Assembly (NCBI GenBank): GCA_003254885.1
Contig: QANT01003536.1
Coordinates: 1 to 64,000 of the forward strand
DNA from: Purshia tridentata
Taxonomy: Eukaryota; Streptophyta; Magnoliopsida; Rosales; Rosaceae
Length of the DNA: 64,000 nt
Direction of reading: 5' to 3'
The notes under the pieces were generated by a model. It ran no database searches, was not told where the DNA came from, and saw only the letters and a program-made list of their open reading frames with translations. This document shows, piece after piece, positions 33,866 through 45,748 of this stretch. The first letter of the stretch is position 1. Each line of letters starts with the position of its first letter. Position numbers and translations under genes: made by a program.

Positions 33866-35186
33866 CTAAAAAACAACACATAATTATATAGAAACAAATT
33901 AATCTAATTGATTAGATAAAAATCAATCTAATTGATCACCTGTACATATTCAATCTGATAAACGTATACAAACCGATCTTCAATTTTGTACGGTTATGAC
34001 ATAAGATTTTGGGGTCCGGAACAAATTATAAAATTTAATCAATCGATTTTTCATGCACATTAATTAAACTTAACATAATATAGAACTATATAAGGGATTT
34101 ATAGATTTAAGAATTTTTAACATTGCAGAAGAAGACAGTTGCTTACTTCAACTACTCTCAAGGCCTCCTCTCCTCTAATGAGATGAGTTATGAGCTCATA
34201 AGAGTTGGACAAGAATAATATTTGCATGTGGAGTGGCAGGTATAAAATTGAAGTTAATAGCTAGAACCGTTGACCAATTAATTAATAGCTACTTAAAGTT
34301 CATATAAAATTGAATGCAAATGGACTAGAACAATTGGGAAATATCCAACTCCAAGTACCTAAAAAGGCAAACTATATCATAATAATAATGTTAGAATTGA
34401 GTGGTATATTATATCCTCTCATCTTGAATTTGCTCTTAGTGTGTTAGCTTAGCTATGAGCCCATGATGCTGGGTGGGTGAGATTTTTTTGTTTTTTGATA
34501 GCTAACGTGGGATGCCCATATCCAACTGGAGTAAAGCTCCATCCAGACAATTATCGATCTGGTTCATGACTTCATGCATGTGCCAGCTTAGCTTGGACAA
34601 TATGTGGCAAGTCTTGTAGAGCCACTTCTTGTGTTCTCTAGCTAATCTTTCAAGGCTTCCTTAATTAATTTTGTTTCTCTAGGGGAGCAACAGAGCTCCA
34701 TATCAAAACCACACAACCCACATTAATGGGAGGTTAATGGAATGCAATATGGTGCATTTGATCATTTGGATCTTAATTTGATGAGGAGTGTTCTTAAATT
34801 GGGATAAGAAAACCATTTTAAGGGGTTAAGTAATTAATTATCCAAAAAATTGAAAACCCTAAATTTAATATTCTTCCCGCTCAAAAAGAGATCATTTAGA
34901 CAGTAACAAACAAGAACATGTGTGAATATATAAAAATGGTTTATCCACAAAAGTACACATCCATAAGTACACTGATATCATATGCTGGTACACACACATA
35001 TATATTTGTACATACTGTACAACATAACCACACCTTCTAGTACTACTTATGTGACAAACACATATCCTTTATTGACCCATATCCTACTTGCAAACATTAC
35101 TGCAGAAAACACAATATTAAAGTAGTAACCCACAGAGCTCGATCATAAAAGCTAGGTAGCCAAAATCCCAAGAACAAGTAGTTGAA
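33866..35186. other. Spacer between the two dehydrogenase genes
   Basis: Apart from the relic exon next to it, this 1.3 kb holds no recognisable gene. It should contain the 3' UTR of copy B near 35000-35186 (AATATT / TATATA-rich) and, further left, promoter DNA of copy A at 33265-33660. Confidence 0.45.
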
Positions 35187-36773
35187 TTAATCTGTCTTGA
35201 CCTGAGGAGTGTGGATGGATTCAGGGTAGAGAACATTCTTTGCTCCAGTGTAGTCCAAGACTTTCTTGCTTGGTGCTTCTTTGGCTGGAACTCCATGGCT
35301 AGTCATGTACATCAATCTGTAACCCCACTCAAGCACCTCAGGGCAGAACACCTTCCATATATATGTCACTCTGAACCATGCTGGCTCTGTCAAGTACCTC
35401 TCCCCACGGCAAGCGCTGTTCACTATTGCTCTCGCACATTCTTGTGCCGTCTCAATTGGAGTTGCACTTATTTGAACCTAACAATTAATACCAGGGCCAT
35501 AGGATCACCATGAATATAATGAAGAATTAAATATCTGAATTGAAGGGAATTAGAGGTAGTTAGGTAGCTTAAGCTTGCTTACATCTCTCAAATCTGGATC
35601 TACATCCACGTTGCCATCCTTGAGTAAGTGTTTGCCTTGGGTGAGCTCGGACTCTATGTATCCAGGAGTCACAATTGTTATGGGGATGTCCGGCCCAAAT
35701 TCAATCCTCAGTGTCTCAAACATGCTCAACAGAGCTGCTTTACTTGCCTGACCAATCAATTATATATATGACCAAAATTAAAACTTGAAATTTCGGGTGA
35801 AGGGGTATATTATATACTGTAAAAATTAATGTTACTTACATTATAGATGCTCATTCTTGGTGCAGGCAACCATGCAGCAGCGGAAGAAATCACCACAATC
35901 TTACCTCTGCTCCTTTTCAGGTGTGGAACTGCAAAACGAGTCGTATAAACTGAACCCCAGAAGTTTGTGTCCTGCAACCACAAGGCGTTTCAGCTTCTAG
36001 TACTTCATTCTAGACTTCTAGTAGTGTATGTCAGTATTTTACTTGTAAATAAATAAAACGGAGAGTAAATAAGATACAAATTTATGATATACTACCACAT
36101 TATTTAGAATCTCAAACTTGAGACAAAAATTTAAAATCCCTACAAGTACTCCTCCAATATTTGCTTTGTTACACATATATTATTAACCAATTAATTGCAT
36201 AATGAAAATTAATTAGACGGATAATTACCATAATAGTTCTAAAATTAGTGATGTCAGTTGTTTCTTCCAACATGCAAACTGAACTGATCCCAGCATTATT
36301 CACCAGATGGTCCACTGCATCACACATATATGTACACCCATCATGTCCTTAATTAGTTCATTAATTACATATATAATTTTGCACATATACTTACACCTCT
36401 CAAAGTGATTCATTGTGTCATCAACAAGTCTCTTGCAGTCCTCAACCTTTGAGACATCTGCACGAATCATAAGAACATCCGGAGCCCCACACTCCATGGC
36501 CCGACCCACAACTTCTCGGAGCGAGTTTTCCCTCCGACCCACAAGGGCCAAGCGTGCCCCTCTCTTTGCATACTCATACGCCAACTGCTCGCCGATGCCG
36601 GAGGACGCACCGGTGATGAGAACGACCTTCCCGGCCACATTTTCACTGAAAACAGAGCTCAAAACAGAGGAGAAGAGCTTGAACAAGTAAAATGGGGGTA
36701 AGAAAACGCAGAGGGAGAAGAAGGTGAAAGGAGGAGCTACTAGGTTCAAGAACTTGTGGATAAGAGTCAACAT
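35187..36773 (-). CDS. 11-beta-hydroxysteroid dehydrogenase-like (steroleosin), copy B
   Basis: Five exons (36395-36773, 36229-36314, 35840-35971, 35583-35747, 35187-35477) give 350 residues. I chose the ATG at 36771-36773 because the longer frame upstream begins at a TTG. Features: hydrophobic anchor with prolines (NLVAPPFTFFSLCVFLPPF), cofactor motif TGASSGIGE near residue 52, GRREN for NADP(H) preference, NNAG, the serine in ISSAAAW and YNASK as catalytic tyrosine and lysine. The first exon fuses what are exons 1 and 2 of copy A; the other intron positions and phases are the same, so an intron was lost here or gained in copy A. A good TATA box lies about 70 bases upstream. The family role is oxidation of sterol-like alcohols at oil bodies or ER; the substrate is not known. 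Confidence 0.92.
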
Positions 36774-36837
36774 GGCTAGCTCCAAATTGATAACAGAGAA
36801 AGATGATCTGGGTTGATCAGATAGAATCTATTTTGGG

Positions 36838-36845
36838 TTTTTATA
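36838..36845 (-). promoter_or_regulatory. TATA box of dehydrogenase copy B
   Basis: TATAAAAA on the minus strand, about 65-72 bases before the start codon at 36773, a normal distance for a plant core promoter with a short leader. Confidence 0.6.
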
Positions 36846-37612
36846 AAGCATGGAGGGGTAAAGTCCTAGAAGCAGAGGAAGAAGAGGGTGGTGGCACGGT
36901 TGCATGCCAACAATATGACACGTAGTCCAGGCATTTTTTTGGGTGACGGTCTTATTTGTCTTCATGCTCCCAAGTTTGCCGCTTCTTTATTATTAGAATG
37001 GAAAATATAGTGTGATAATTTCTATATTGCATGGATAGGACCAAAAACAAAAAATGAAAACAGAGTGTGCTCTTTAGTTTTGTGTGGAATGTGTATTGGG
37101 CTGGAATTTGAAGTTGAGTGGTTAAGCTGATTTGGGCTTTGTATTAGTAAGCATTGTAATCCCAATGTGTAGTCAGTTTGCTTATGGTTGTTTTGTTTTG
37201 AAGCCCAACTTCCAGACCCAGTTGAACATCCACCAGAAATCACAAAACAAAAGTAACAACAATGACAGCTAAAGCTTGGATTTGGATGGAGATTGAATTT
37301 TATGGCACTTGAATCAGATTGAGTTTGTTATGTTTTTGTGAGAAACTTGCCTTTTTCCAAATTGCAAGCAGAGGTGATCATTCAGAATTGTATCTTTCTA
37401 ACACATGTTCTGATGATGTTCAGCCTCTTAGTAGCTTAGCAATATATATGATAATTCAAGTTATACCTGGGACAAGGAGTCATGAATTTGTATGCAAACC
37501 CAGTATGAACTTGTTATTAACAAGACCATCTGTTACTGATCAGAAACACACAAGTAAAGGGCTTCTTCAGTTTTTGTTAAACCTACAACTATTCTACCAC
37601 TAAAGTTTTTCT
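36846..37612. other. Spacer, nothing recognised
   Basis: Contains upstream DNA of dehydrogenase copy B, including GACACGTAGTCC near 36918 (an ACGT core), and the presumed 3' UTR of the DUF4408 gene on the right. No further gene is visible. Confidence 0.45.
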
Positions 37613-38242
37613 TTATTCACCATTACAAAGAGCTTCAAACCTCCTTCTCTCAGCAACCCTTGCAATGAAATCATCAGCTCTTTTGTTCAATTGCTGATCA
37701 TCAGACAAAGTGGCATCTTCATCTTCTTCTTCATCATCTATATCCTCGTTGACCTTCTCCACTTCCTTACTTTCTTCATCCCATACTTTCCCTTCTATGG
37801 CTTCTACCTCTCCACAAGTCCTCTTGATCAGTACCCTTTCTTCAACAAACACGTTCGATTGTTCGACTTCCGTCTCTTTGTGGGTTGAATAACTCTGAAG
37901 GTTTTGGCATTGGCACCTTTTTATAGTTTCAGCATGGTTAACAATATCAGATGGAGAAGAGACCGAGGAGAAGATTTTGAATTCTCCTATAAGGGCAACA
38001 ACAATTAGGTTGCCTAGTATGAACACAAACTCGGGGCTCAAGAAGACTGAACCGATTTTTGGGACAGAAACAAAGAGAAAGACCTTCATGGATGAAGATA
38101 AAGAGGGAAGCCATAAAGGGCTAGAACAAAATAGACTGCAAGTTAATGCTGTCAAAAAATAAAGGAAGAGACTGCTCAAAGGCCTGTGATGCCTCTTGTT
38201 CTTGTGAGTTGCTTGAAACTTCAGAATCTTGACGGTATCCAT
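37613..38242 (-). CDS. DUF4408 / DUF761 domain protein, intronless
   Basis: A single exon encodes 209 residues from the Met of MDTVKILKFQA; seven upstream residues are also open, but this Met matches the start expected for the family. The N-terminal half has two hydrophobic segments, about 23-50 (LSSLFLYFLTALTCSLF) and 65-90 (FVFILGNLIVVALIGE), around the DUF4408 motif. A charged linker follows with acidic runs (DDEEEDEDA), and the protein ends with the DUF761 motif LNKRADDFIARVAERRRFEA. It is thus a predicted membrane protein. Members of this plant-specific family have no agreed biochemical function; some respond to stress. No CaaX or retention signal is seen. Confidence 0.82.
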   Translation of the reverse strand: MDTVKILKFQATHKNKRHHRPLSSLFLYFLTALTCSLFCSSPLWLPSLSSSMKVFLFVSVPKIGSVFLSPEFVFILGNLIVVALIGEFKIFSSVSSPSDIVNHAETIKRCQCQNLQSYSTHKETEVEQSNVFVEERVLIKRTCGEVEAIEGKVWDEESKEVEKVNEDIDDEEEDEDATLSDDQQLNKRADDFIARVAERRRFEALCNGE

Positions 38243-38403
38243 TATGAAGGTTATTCTAAACAAGGGGGTTAACTGACTTTAATTTGACTAGCTAACTAAG
38301 GGACTAGAGGTAATTCTGATGAGGCAGAGTTCTCAGGCCAATCTCAGAAACCCAATGAGGGAGATTTTTCATCTGCCTGACCATAGAGCATTGCAAACAC
38401 TGG

Positions 38404-38411
38404 TTTATATA
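38404..38411 (-). promoter_or_regulatory. TATA box of the DUF4408 gene
   Basis: TATATAAA on the minus strand, about 165 bases before the start codon at 38242. It is the best core promoter match upstream of the gene. Confidence 0.5.
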
Positions 38412-41021
38412 GTGGGTGAAATGGGGTCACTTTGGTAATTAGGATTCTATCACACTACTATTATATTTACTTTATGTGGGAAGGTGACTTTTTGAAAAGT
38501 TGTGAGAGATTGATTGGTGCTTATTGGTTACTTTTGTTTTTCAGGCGGTCAGGCCAACTCTGCTTTTCCCCTGCTTGCAAATTTTTAATAGTAACAAAGT
38601 TTAAAGTTTATAGTTATGGTAACCACTTCTTGATGGGGTTTCTGTTTCTGTTTACACAAAACCTGTAATAAAGTTATCTATTTCTGGGTTTGTCTTATAC
38701 ACAGGGACATAGATCAAAATTATGCAATTCAAGTTGGTCTCAAATAGTAGTAACCCAAAGATTGCTGAGGTTTTAGGCTCTGGGTGCTTAACTTGTAAGG
38801 CTTATGATATCAGCTTGGACTGATTATGCTAATGAATATCAGTTTAAGCCTCTTGACTGTGTTTGGGCCTAGCTATATATAGATGCTCTTTCATATATTC
38901 ATATCTCTATTACTTAATAAAGGAGACCTAGCTCCACGTAAAAAAGCACTTGCATCTTCTTTTCCTGGTCATTGATTAAAGGAGTTGTTGCTATAAGCTT
39001 TTGCTCTCATAATTCCTCAAGTAGATGAAACATTGTTAAGTGGCAAAAAAAGGGGAACCTTACTTACAGACTTTCATTTGAATGTAAGGGATGTGAGAAG
39101 ATGTTAATTATTAAAGTCATCATCAGAATGGTCTCATGTTTTGATATTTTATTAAACAGCGGAACAGAATATATGATATGTAGCTTATGATACTGTGGTA
39201 CTCTAGCCACTGAATAATAGTTAGGAGCTTAAACCTTTATAATATTTTCATAACTTCATATATAGGCTGAAACATTATTATAGTTACAAATGATGTTTAT
39301 ATCATTTCTTCTCAATTTAGTCATTGAAATGACTTTAAATTAGGTAATGAAAGTGCCAACCAAGGCTGTTTAGATAAATATGTGGGAAGATCTTGTTTTT
39401 GGGATAAAATCTGGGGAGCTAATGAAATATGGATATCCATGATATATTAATATAAATTATATATAATGGTGGATGAATACCCTCTCAAGTTCCAAAACAA
39501 CACCCTCCCCCCTTTCCTTTCAAAAAAGCTTTTCCACCTCTGAATATTATAAAGTACAAAAAAATTGGTGAAATAACAGTATGTATATATTATTTGGTTC
39601 CTAAAATAAAAGAAATCAGTGCTGTAAACCAATATAGAAAGTTGATAAATGTTGCGTATAAATTAGTATGTTTAGTCAAATCAAGTAGCAGATTAAGATT
39701 ATCACTGCCAATTTTTTCTATAAAGAACGAATACGGTGCCTTAAAGTGCATGCTAAATTGTTAATGCTACCTTTTATATACACTGAGAGAGAGAGAGAGA
39801 GAGAGAGAGTTGGAGGTGGTGCTTTTTTGGCCTAAAGAAATAGAAAAAACTTTATGGATGTCTGCCTAATTGTATAGTAATTAGTAATTACGTACATGTA
39901 CACAGTACCACAGTACAAGCACCAAATTATAATCAATCAAGCTTTTAAAATTAGCACAACTGGAAAACCTTCATGTAGCTTGAAAAGCTGTTGTCTGATA
40001 TAAAGATATGATATACCAATTAGCTTTCACACAAATTGTCATGGTGGGTACAATGAAATGAAGCATAGATTAATGCCTTTTAGCACATGGAGACCTAAGA
40101 AATTGCATGCCTGCACAACTGATGCCAATCCAAATCTGTGTGGCCTCGGGGCCGGTTTGACAGGGTCTTGTCTTTTCTATGTATGAGTGCATCTTACAAC
40201 GTGGAAAGGAAAGATGCTTTACTTACATTTTTTGTTTGATTATGAGTAGCCAACAGGAAAAAAGGAAGGGAAAAATGACATTATTGGAAAGAAAAATGTT
40301 TTAAAAATCAAACTTCTTTCCTCATGATAAAATGAGAGCAGCCCACTTAGAATGGCAAGGGCCATCTTCACAAGACCCATGCCTTAATATATGGTGGCCA
40401 TTGCAAGAGGGCTTGTTGCTCGGTCATAAAGGGCTGGGCTAATATACTGTTTCTTATCCAAAGCAATCCAGGTACATTGGCCAATTAGTAACTTGGTACT
40501 TGGTGCATTTCAATTTTCAGCAATAAACCCAACAATATACCAGGGTCAAATTATTTTTTAGTTCAATTAAATATCCATTCATTTTTCAATAGATCACTAC
40601 ATGGTGTCCAAATAAAAATATTAAACAATTAAATACTCTGGCCAGGTGTGTACTTGCAGCACCTTCCAGAGAGACATGTATGAAATGAACTCCCCACCCA
40701 ATTTTCAGTGCTATTGGTAAAGATTAAAGTAAAGTGGGTGGTGGGTGGTGGCTTATTTATCATCCGTGAAGTGGCAGAACAAACATCACACAGTAATAAA
40801 AGAGTACAACACAAAGTCATAAACACTGATTAATTACTGATAACATGTGGCTCATTAATATCGCAGATGAACCAAAGCCACATAAGTCCTAAGTCATCAA
40901 CTTGTACACGTAGTTAAAAGATCAGTAAAACAAGCGAAGGGAAAGTCCCAAAGGAAACAAAGAAAAAGAAAAGGTTGAAGAAAATCCATTGATGTCTTTC
41001 TGACTTTCTCAGCTGCCTTCT
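38412..41021. other. AT-rich intergenic DNA
   Basis: No gene is supportable in 2.6 kb. A (GA)n microsatellite of 25 bases lies at 39785-39809. The right end should hold the 3' UTR of the HVA22-like gene. Short frames at 39447-39632 and 40629-40826 have no domain. Confidence 0.5.
39785..39809. repeat. (GA)n microsatellite
   Basis: About twelve uninterrupted GA units in intergenic DNA; likely variable between individuals. Confidence 0.9.
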
Positions 41022-41981
41022 TCAATAAGCTTCCTGCTCTTCCTGTCCATACACAAAAAATCCCAAATTCCCAATATTCAATGCAATCAGTATAAACAAT
41101 ACTAAACATCAATCTCAAAAGGTGTACACACAAACATAGCTGGGAATTAAAAAAGTAAAGTATTATCAAGTCTGAAAAGAAGTGTAGGAATATTAGCTCA
41201 CATTCTTGGGGGTCATGAACTGCACAAACTTGTTCTTTCCCTTTCCAGTAGGGGACTTGTTGGATTGAGTATGATTCTTCACTCCTCCTGTATACCTCTT
41301 GATCTGCTCTCTTACATATCTATCATACAGGAAAGCTGCCCCTTTGAACTGTGGCAGAACCAACCATGCCACAAACACAAGCTTCACCTCATACCAAATT
41401 GGTAACCTGCAATTTCAGCCCCAACAAATTAACAAACTTTAATGATATTAGTTTCTATGTTGTTGAGTTTCCTTAATTTGTTCTTACCACTCTAGAGCAG
41501 GTTGGATTACCATCTCCACGAGAGTGAGGAAAGAGTATAAAATCCAATAAGCAAGCCACTGCTCATCATCTAGTTTAGATGTGCTCTCTATGGCCATCAC
41601 CGATGCATATCTATATATAATCATATTATAATAAGCCCACACAAGAAACAAAATTAACAAAAAAAATAACGGTTCATCCCCTTACTGGGTTTCATTGATA
41701 TAATTAAAAAAAGAATATTTATAAGATAAAATAAGAAAATAAATCTCGGAGAGAGAGAGAGGAGGTGCTTACAAAGGGTAAAGCAACTGCAACACCGGCC
41801 TGCGAGAATTGGCAAGAACATTGGAATTAGATAAACCAAAAACGAAACTTAAATTGGAAAGAAAATGAACCCAGAAAAGAAAATCAAGAAATTGAAAGTA
41901 AAGCAGGTTAAAGTTCGAGTTTTTCAAATCATACCCAGCAAGTGAATGAAGTTGGGTGAGAAAGGTCCAGGCTTTTCCCAT
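41022..41981 (-). CDS. HVA22-like protein (TB2/DP1/HVA22 family)
   Basis: Five exons on the minus strand, about 41935-41981, 41773-41799, 41489-41611, 41202-41406 and 41022-41042, give about 140 residues. The order MGKAWTFLTQLHSLAG, PVLQLLYPLYASV, DDEQWLAYWILYSFLTLVE, WLPIWYEVKLVFVAWLVLPQ, FKGAAFLYDRYVREQ is that of the family, closest in style to HVA22d/e. Two long hydrophobic hairpins (about 17-33 and 48-100) wedge into the ER membrane and bend it, as for Yop1/DP1/REEP proteins; plant members act in ER and vesicle traffic and are often induced by ABA and drought. The C-terminal tail is basic and longer than in the shortest members, ending MTPKN plus EEQEAY from a 21-base last exon. G-box/ABRE motifs upstream fit ABA control. 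Confidence 0.9.
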
Positions 41982-42212
41982 TTTTCTGTTTCTTGTAGTA
42001 TATGGGTTCCAACACAGAGTTACAAACCACCAAGGAACTAAACTGAAGCAAAAACTAAGAGAGATTGGTTGCAGAAACTAAGTCACAGAGTCAGTGAGAA
42101 AAGGGTTTCCGAGTTCAGAGCTAGTAATGAAAATAAGACAAATGGTGAAAATGAAATGGGACCTGTCAAGTGGGCATGGGGTAGATCTATCTTTATCTGA
42201 GAGAGAAAGGGA

Positions 42213-42403
42213 CACGTGGCAAGAGAAGAGCAGAATATGATTCTGTCTTAAACGTGTCGAGGTGGATTAGCACCGTCCAGTTCAGAGCTCAGGTGAGGCC
42301 TTGGACTCTCTGCCAATCCTCAAAGAACACAATGGCTTTGTGCTTTGCCCCAGACACAGCCACGTGTTAATTTTTTAATAATATAAGAAGTCGGTGACAC
42401 GTG
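42213..42403. promoter_or_regulatory. ABRE/G-box cluster upstream of the HVA22-like gene
   Basis: Three CACGTG boxes occur at 42213-42218 (in GACACGTGGC, a textbook ABRE context), 42361-42366 (GCCACGTGTT) and 42398-42403 (GACACGTGCC), plus ACGTGT at 42252-42257. They lie about 230-420 bases before the start codon at 41981. ABREs bound by ABF/AREB bZIP factors usually act in pairs, and this family is classically ABA-induced, so the match of motif and gene is meaningful. Function is inferred, not shown. Confidence 0.65.
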
Positions 42404-43676
42404 CCAGACGATGAGGATCCGAGTCCATTAGGAGTTTACTAATTTAAGGTTAGGACACAACTTTTTGTTTACAGAGTCGGTCTGGACGGATCATCCAAAG
42501 TGGGTATTGATTTATCTGAAGCTTCTAAGTTAAAACTTGTTAAATATTATGTTAAATGTCCAAAAGGACCAAAACTCCAAATAATGTGCAACTCTCATGC
42601 ATGGCAAGGTGGCAACAGTTGGGCTACATCATATGTGGGCTCTAACCAATGGAATTGCATAGAATGGGGTTAGGACATTGTGTTGTTGACAAATCTCAAC
42701 GTGGACACTTGGTTGGTCTCATTCTCTGTCACACCGAGGCTGAGGCTAAGTATGTTTGTGTGCTTCTGCTGGCTAATGTTGTTGTTCCTATGCAATAAAC
42801 AATGTTTTGCAATGTTCTGTATATGAGTCCAAATTGGGCTTTCATGGAGCTAACATAAGAAGCGTTTGGGCCCAGAGCCCATCTCATAGTCCAATGTGAA
42901 AATTCTACGTCTATGACTACGCATTTCTGGTAGGCTCTTGTAGGCAGATTTTTTTTTTTGGTAGGGTGGGAGTGAATGTGTTTATTTTTACTAACCAATG
43001 CTGTGCATTTGTTTTATCTGCATACTACCCACCCTCTCAGATTTTGAATGACTAAAGTTGGAAGACAGATTACCAACAAAACCATTTGAAAAAAAAGCTT
43101 AATTTGCTGTCTTATCTGAACCACACTATTGCTTAGAGGCATCCCCTTTTTCTAGCGGAACTTAATAGTAAGACCAAATTAAACAGCAAACACAATTAGT
43201 GGTAGAGTTACTGATTGATCCAAATTTATACTATTGTCCAAATTATCTATTATTAAAAGCTCCCTTGTAAAATGTAAACCATGCAAACAAAACACCACTA
43301 AAATGTAAAATATCTCTACATTTGCGTGTAAGCCATTGATATTGCAGACCCTCCCCCATTTCTCCCCCACCCATTGAAGTGGTTGAGCTGCAAATCTCAT
43401 TCCCTCCACCATTAAACCTTTTTCATTCACACTTTTCAAGACAAAATCTTCCTTTTCTTCCATTCTTTGTCTTAAGTTGTATATACAACTCTCTCTTTGC
43501 TTCAAAAATGGTGGTTACACCTACTAATATTTGACCAATTTCTTTCTTCAACAAGGCACCAAGTGCTAGCAATAAGCTACACACCACCCTCTTTTATCAA
43601 ACCCAAAACTTTGTTGGCTTTATTTGTTTCATATCTGATAAACCAATGAACACTTAGAAAAAAAAAAAGGGCATCA
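42404..43676. other. Divergent spacer between the HVA22-like and thioesterase genes
   Basis: These genes are transcribed away from each other, so this DNA and 41982-42403 hold both promoters. No further gene is visible; frames at 42729-42998 and 43179-43505 (minus) have no domain. A TC-rich leader-like stretch sits at 43440-43500. Confidence 0.45.
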
Positions 43677-45748
43677 ATGGCAGCAAGAATTAATGCTACA
43701 CCATACCTTCCAGGGGACATGTGCAAGGTAGAGAAGATTAATGATATGGGCACCAAATTTGGCTTTCATCATTCAAATCTTATAGCAATGAATATCACAA
43801 GAAAACATAGAAGCTTGTCTGTAATGGCCAGTGCCAGTAGTTGGACTCCTAGAAGTGTGGACACCATCAATGGAAAGAAGGTGAATGGGGTTCATGTGGA
43901 AGAGGCTAATTCATTGTATGGAAACAAGAGTAGCACTTCTGAATTAACTAAAGATAGCGATAGTGATACACCTCCTCATGCCTCTTTGCATGGAAAATTT
44001 GTGGAGGACAGGTTTGTTTATAGGCAGACCTTCATTATTAGGTCTTATGAGATTGGACCAGACAAAACTGCCACCATGGAAACACTGATGAATCTTCTTC
44101 AGGTGCATTTTTTACTTTTGATTTGTTCCTAATATACCAATAGGACATATTAGTAACTTCAATATGTGAAAAATATATATATGTAGTTTCATTAAACTGT
44201 GTAAGCATTGCTGCAGGAGACAGCTCTGAATCATGTGACAAGCTCTGGCCTTGCTGGAAATGGGTTTGGCGCTACCCGGGAGATGAGCCTCCGGAAGCTT
44301 ATTTGGGTTGTCACACGCATCCACATTCAAGTACAGAGATACAGCTCCTGGTATGTGATATATATAATATATGTGACTAAATATTATGGAACTATGAGAT
44401 ATAACTTCATCCTAACTGAACTGTGTATAAGTTCAATCTTCCCACAAAGGCTGATGTACAAAAATTTGGAAATTTGTGACAGGGGAGATGTTGTCGAAAT
44501 TGATACCTGGGTAGATGCAGCAGGCAAAAACGGAATGCGAAGGGATTGGATTATCCGGGACTACAAAACTCAAGAAATCATTACTAGAGCTACTAGGTGT
44601 AGTACTATCTTCTACTGACTATATATAGCTAGCCAATAAATGTTTTTCCTACTCTTTATAATTCAGTAACAATTTTGACACGTTATATTGTTAGATTGTG
44701 AACCAAAACCGCATATTCAGACATGGATTTTATCAAATTAACAATTTGATTCATAGTCTAGCAACATAACATATATATGTTTGATTGTCTGACAGGAGGA
44801 AATTTTCCTTTAATAACTTACCTCATATATATAATATGTTTGATGCAGCACTTGGGTGATCATGAATAGAGAAACAAGAAGGTTGTCCAAGATTCCTGAA
44901 CAAGTGAGAGAGGAGGTGAAACCATTCTACCTAAACAGAGTTGCAATTGCAGCTGAGAAAAATGACAGTGAGAAAATTGACAAGCTCACTGATGACACTG
45001 TAGGGAGGATCCGATCAGGCTTAGCAGTAAGTGTGAAAATATGAGACCACCCACCTTTCAAATTCATATTAATTTCATACAATATGAATGGTTCAGCTTC
45101 TTCAAAATCATATTAACTACTTGTTTCCCTGGAAATTAACCCAGCCAAGATGGAGTGACATGGATGCCAACCAGCATGTTAACAACGTCAAATACATTGG
45201 ATGGATTCTAGAGGTAATTCACTAACCCCACTGCACAATCTTCCAACTTGTACTGAAACACAGCACAAGCAACTTATATGTAGCATTCTCATGTGGCTAG
45301 CTCATTACTCATTGGTTTGGCAAATCAAAGCCAAACCCCAACAAAGAAGCCACACTAGCTACACTGGTAGATAATGATAATAAGTGTTACTTAAAATTTG
45401 GGTTTTGATGTGCAAAACTTATATGTAGCATTCTCATGTGGCTAGCTCATAAGTGTTACTTAAAATTTGGGTTTTGATGTGCAGAGTGTGCCAATCAATG
45501 TGTTAGAACACTGTGATCTGACAAGCATGACACTGGAGTATCGACGCGAATGTAGGCAATCTAATTTGCTAGAATCCTTGACAAGCAAAACTGCTAGTGT
45601 AGTGGCTCAAGACTCCAACACCAACTCCATCAATCGAAGACCAGACTTGGAGTACACACACTTGCTTCGGATGCAAGCTGATAAGGCAGAGATAGTACGA
45701 GCGAGAACAGAATGGCATTCCAAACAAAAACACAAATTGCATAAATGA
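43677..45748 (+). CDS. Acyl-ACP thioesterase, FatB type, plastid
   Basis: Six exons (43677-44102, 44217-44350, 44483-44596, 44849-45026, 45145-45213, 45485-45748) give 394 residues, near the family's 400-420. The first ~60 residues are basic and Ser-rich, as for a chloroplast transit peptide. The mature enzyme starts with the family hallmark YRQTFIIRSYEIGPDKTAT, then ETALNHV, GKNGMRRDW and TRRLSKIPEQVR. The FatB catalytic set can be read as D291-x-N293-x-H295 (DANQHVNN) followed 34 residues later by E329-C330 in LEYRREC, the spacing known for FatB. It releases saturated fatty acids (mainly 16:0) from ACP in the stroma. It is a diverged paralogue: CRQSNLLES replaces the usual CGRDSVLQS, the signature hydrophobic region of the N terminus is short, and substrate range may differ. 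Confidence 0.9.
45271..45483. repeat. Patchwork duplication in the last intron of the thioesterase gene
   Basis: The 35 bases at 45380-45414, ending TTTTGATGTGCA, recur at 45449-45483, where they form the intron end and are followed by G to complete the CAG acceptor. The material between the two copies (45416-45450) is itself a copy of 45271-45305 (AACTTATATGTAGCATTCTC onward). A 69-base insertion made of two local templates thus created the present acceptor context. Confidence 0.8.

Noticed and set aside
36774-36785. Four extra residues at the start of dehydrogenase copy B
   Set aside because: The longer frame begins at TTG, not ATG. The ATG at 36773 fits the family start and the TATA distance.
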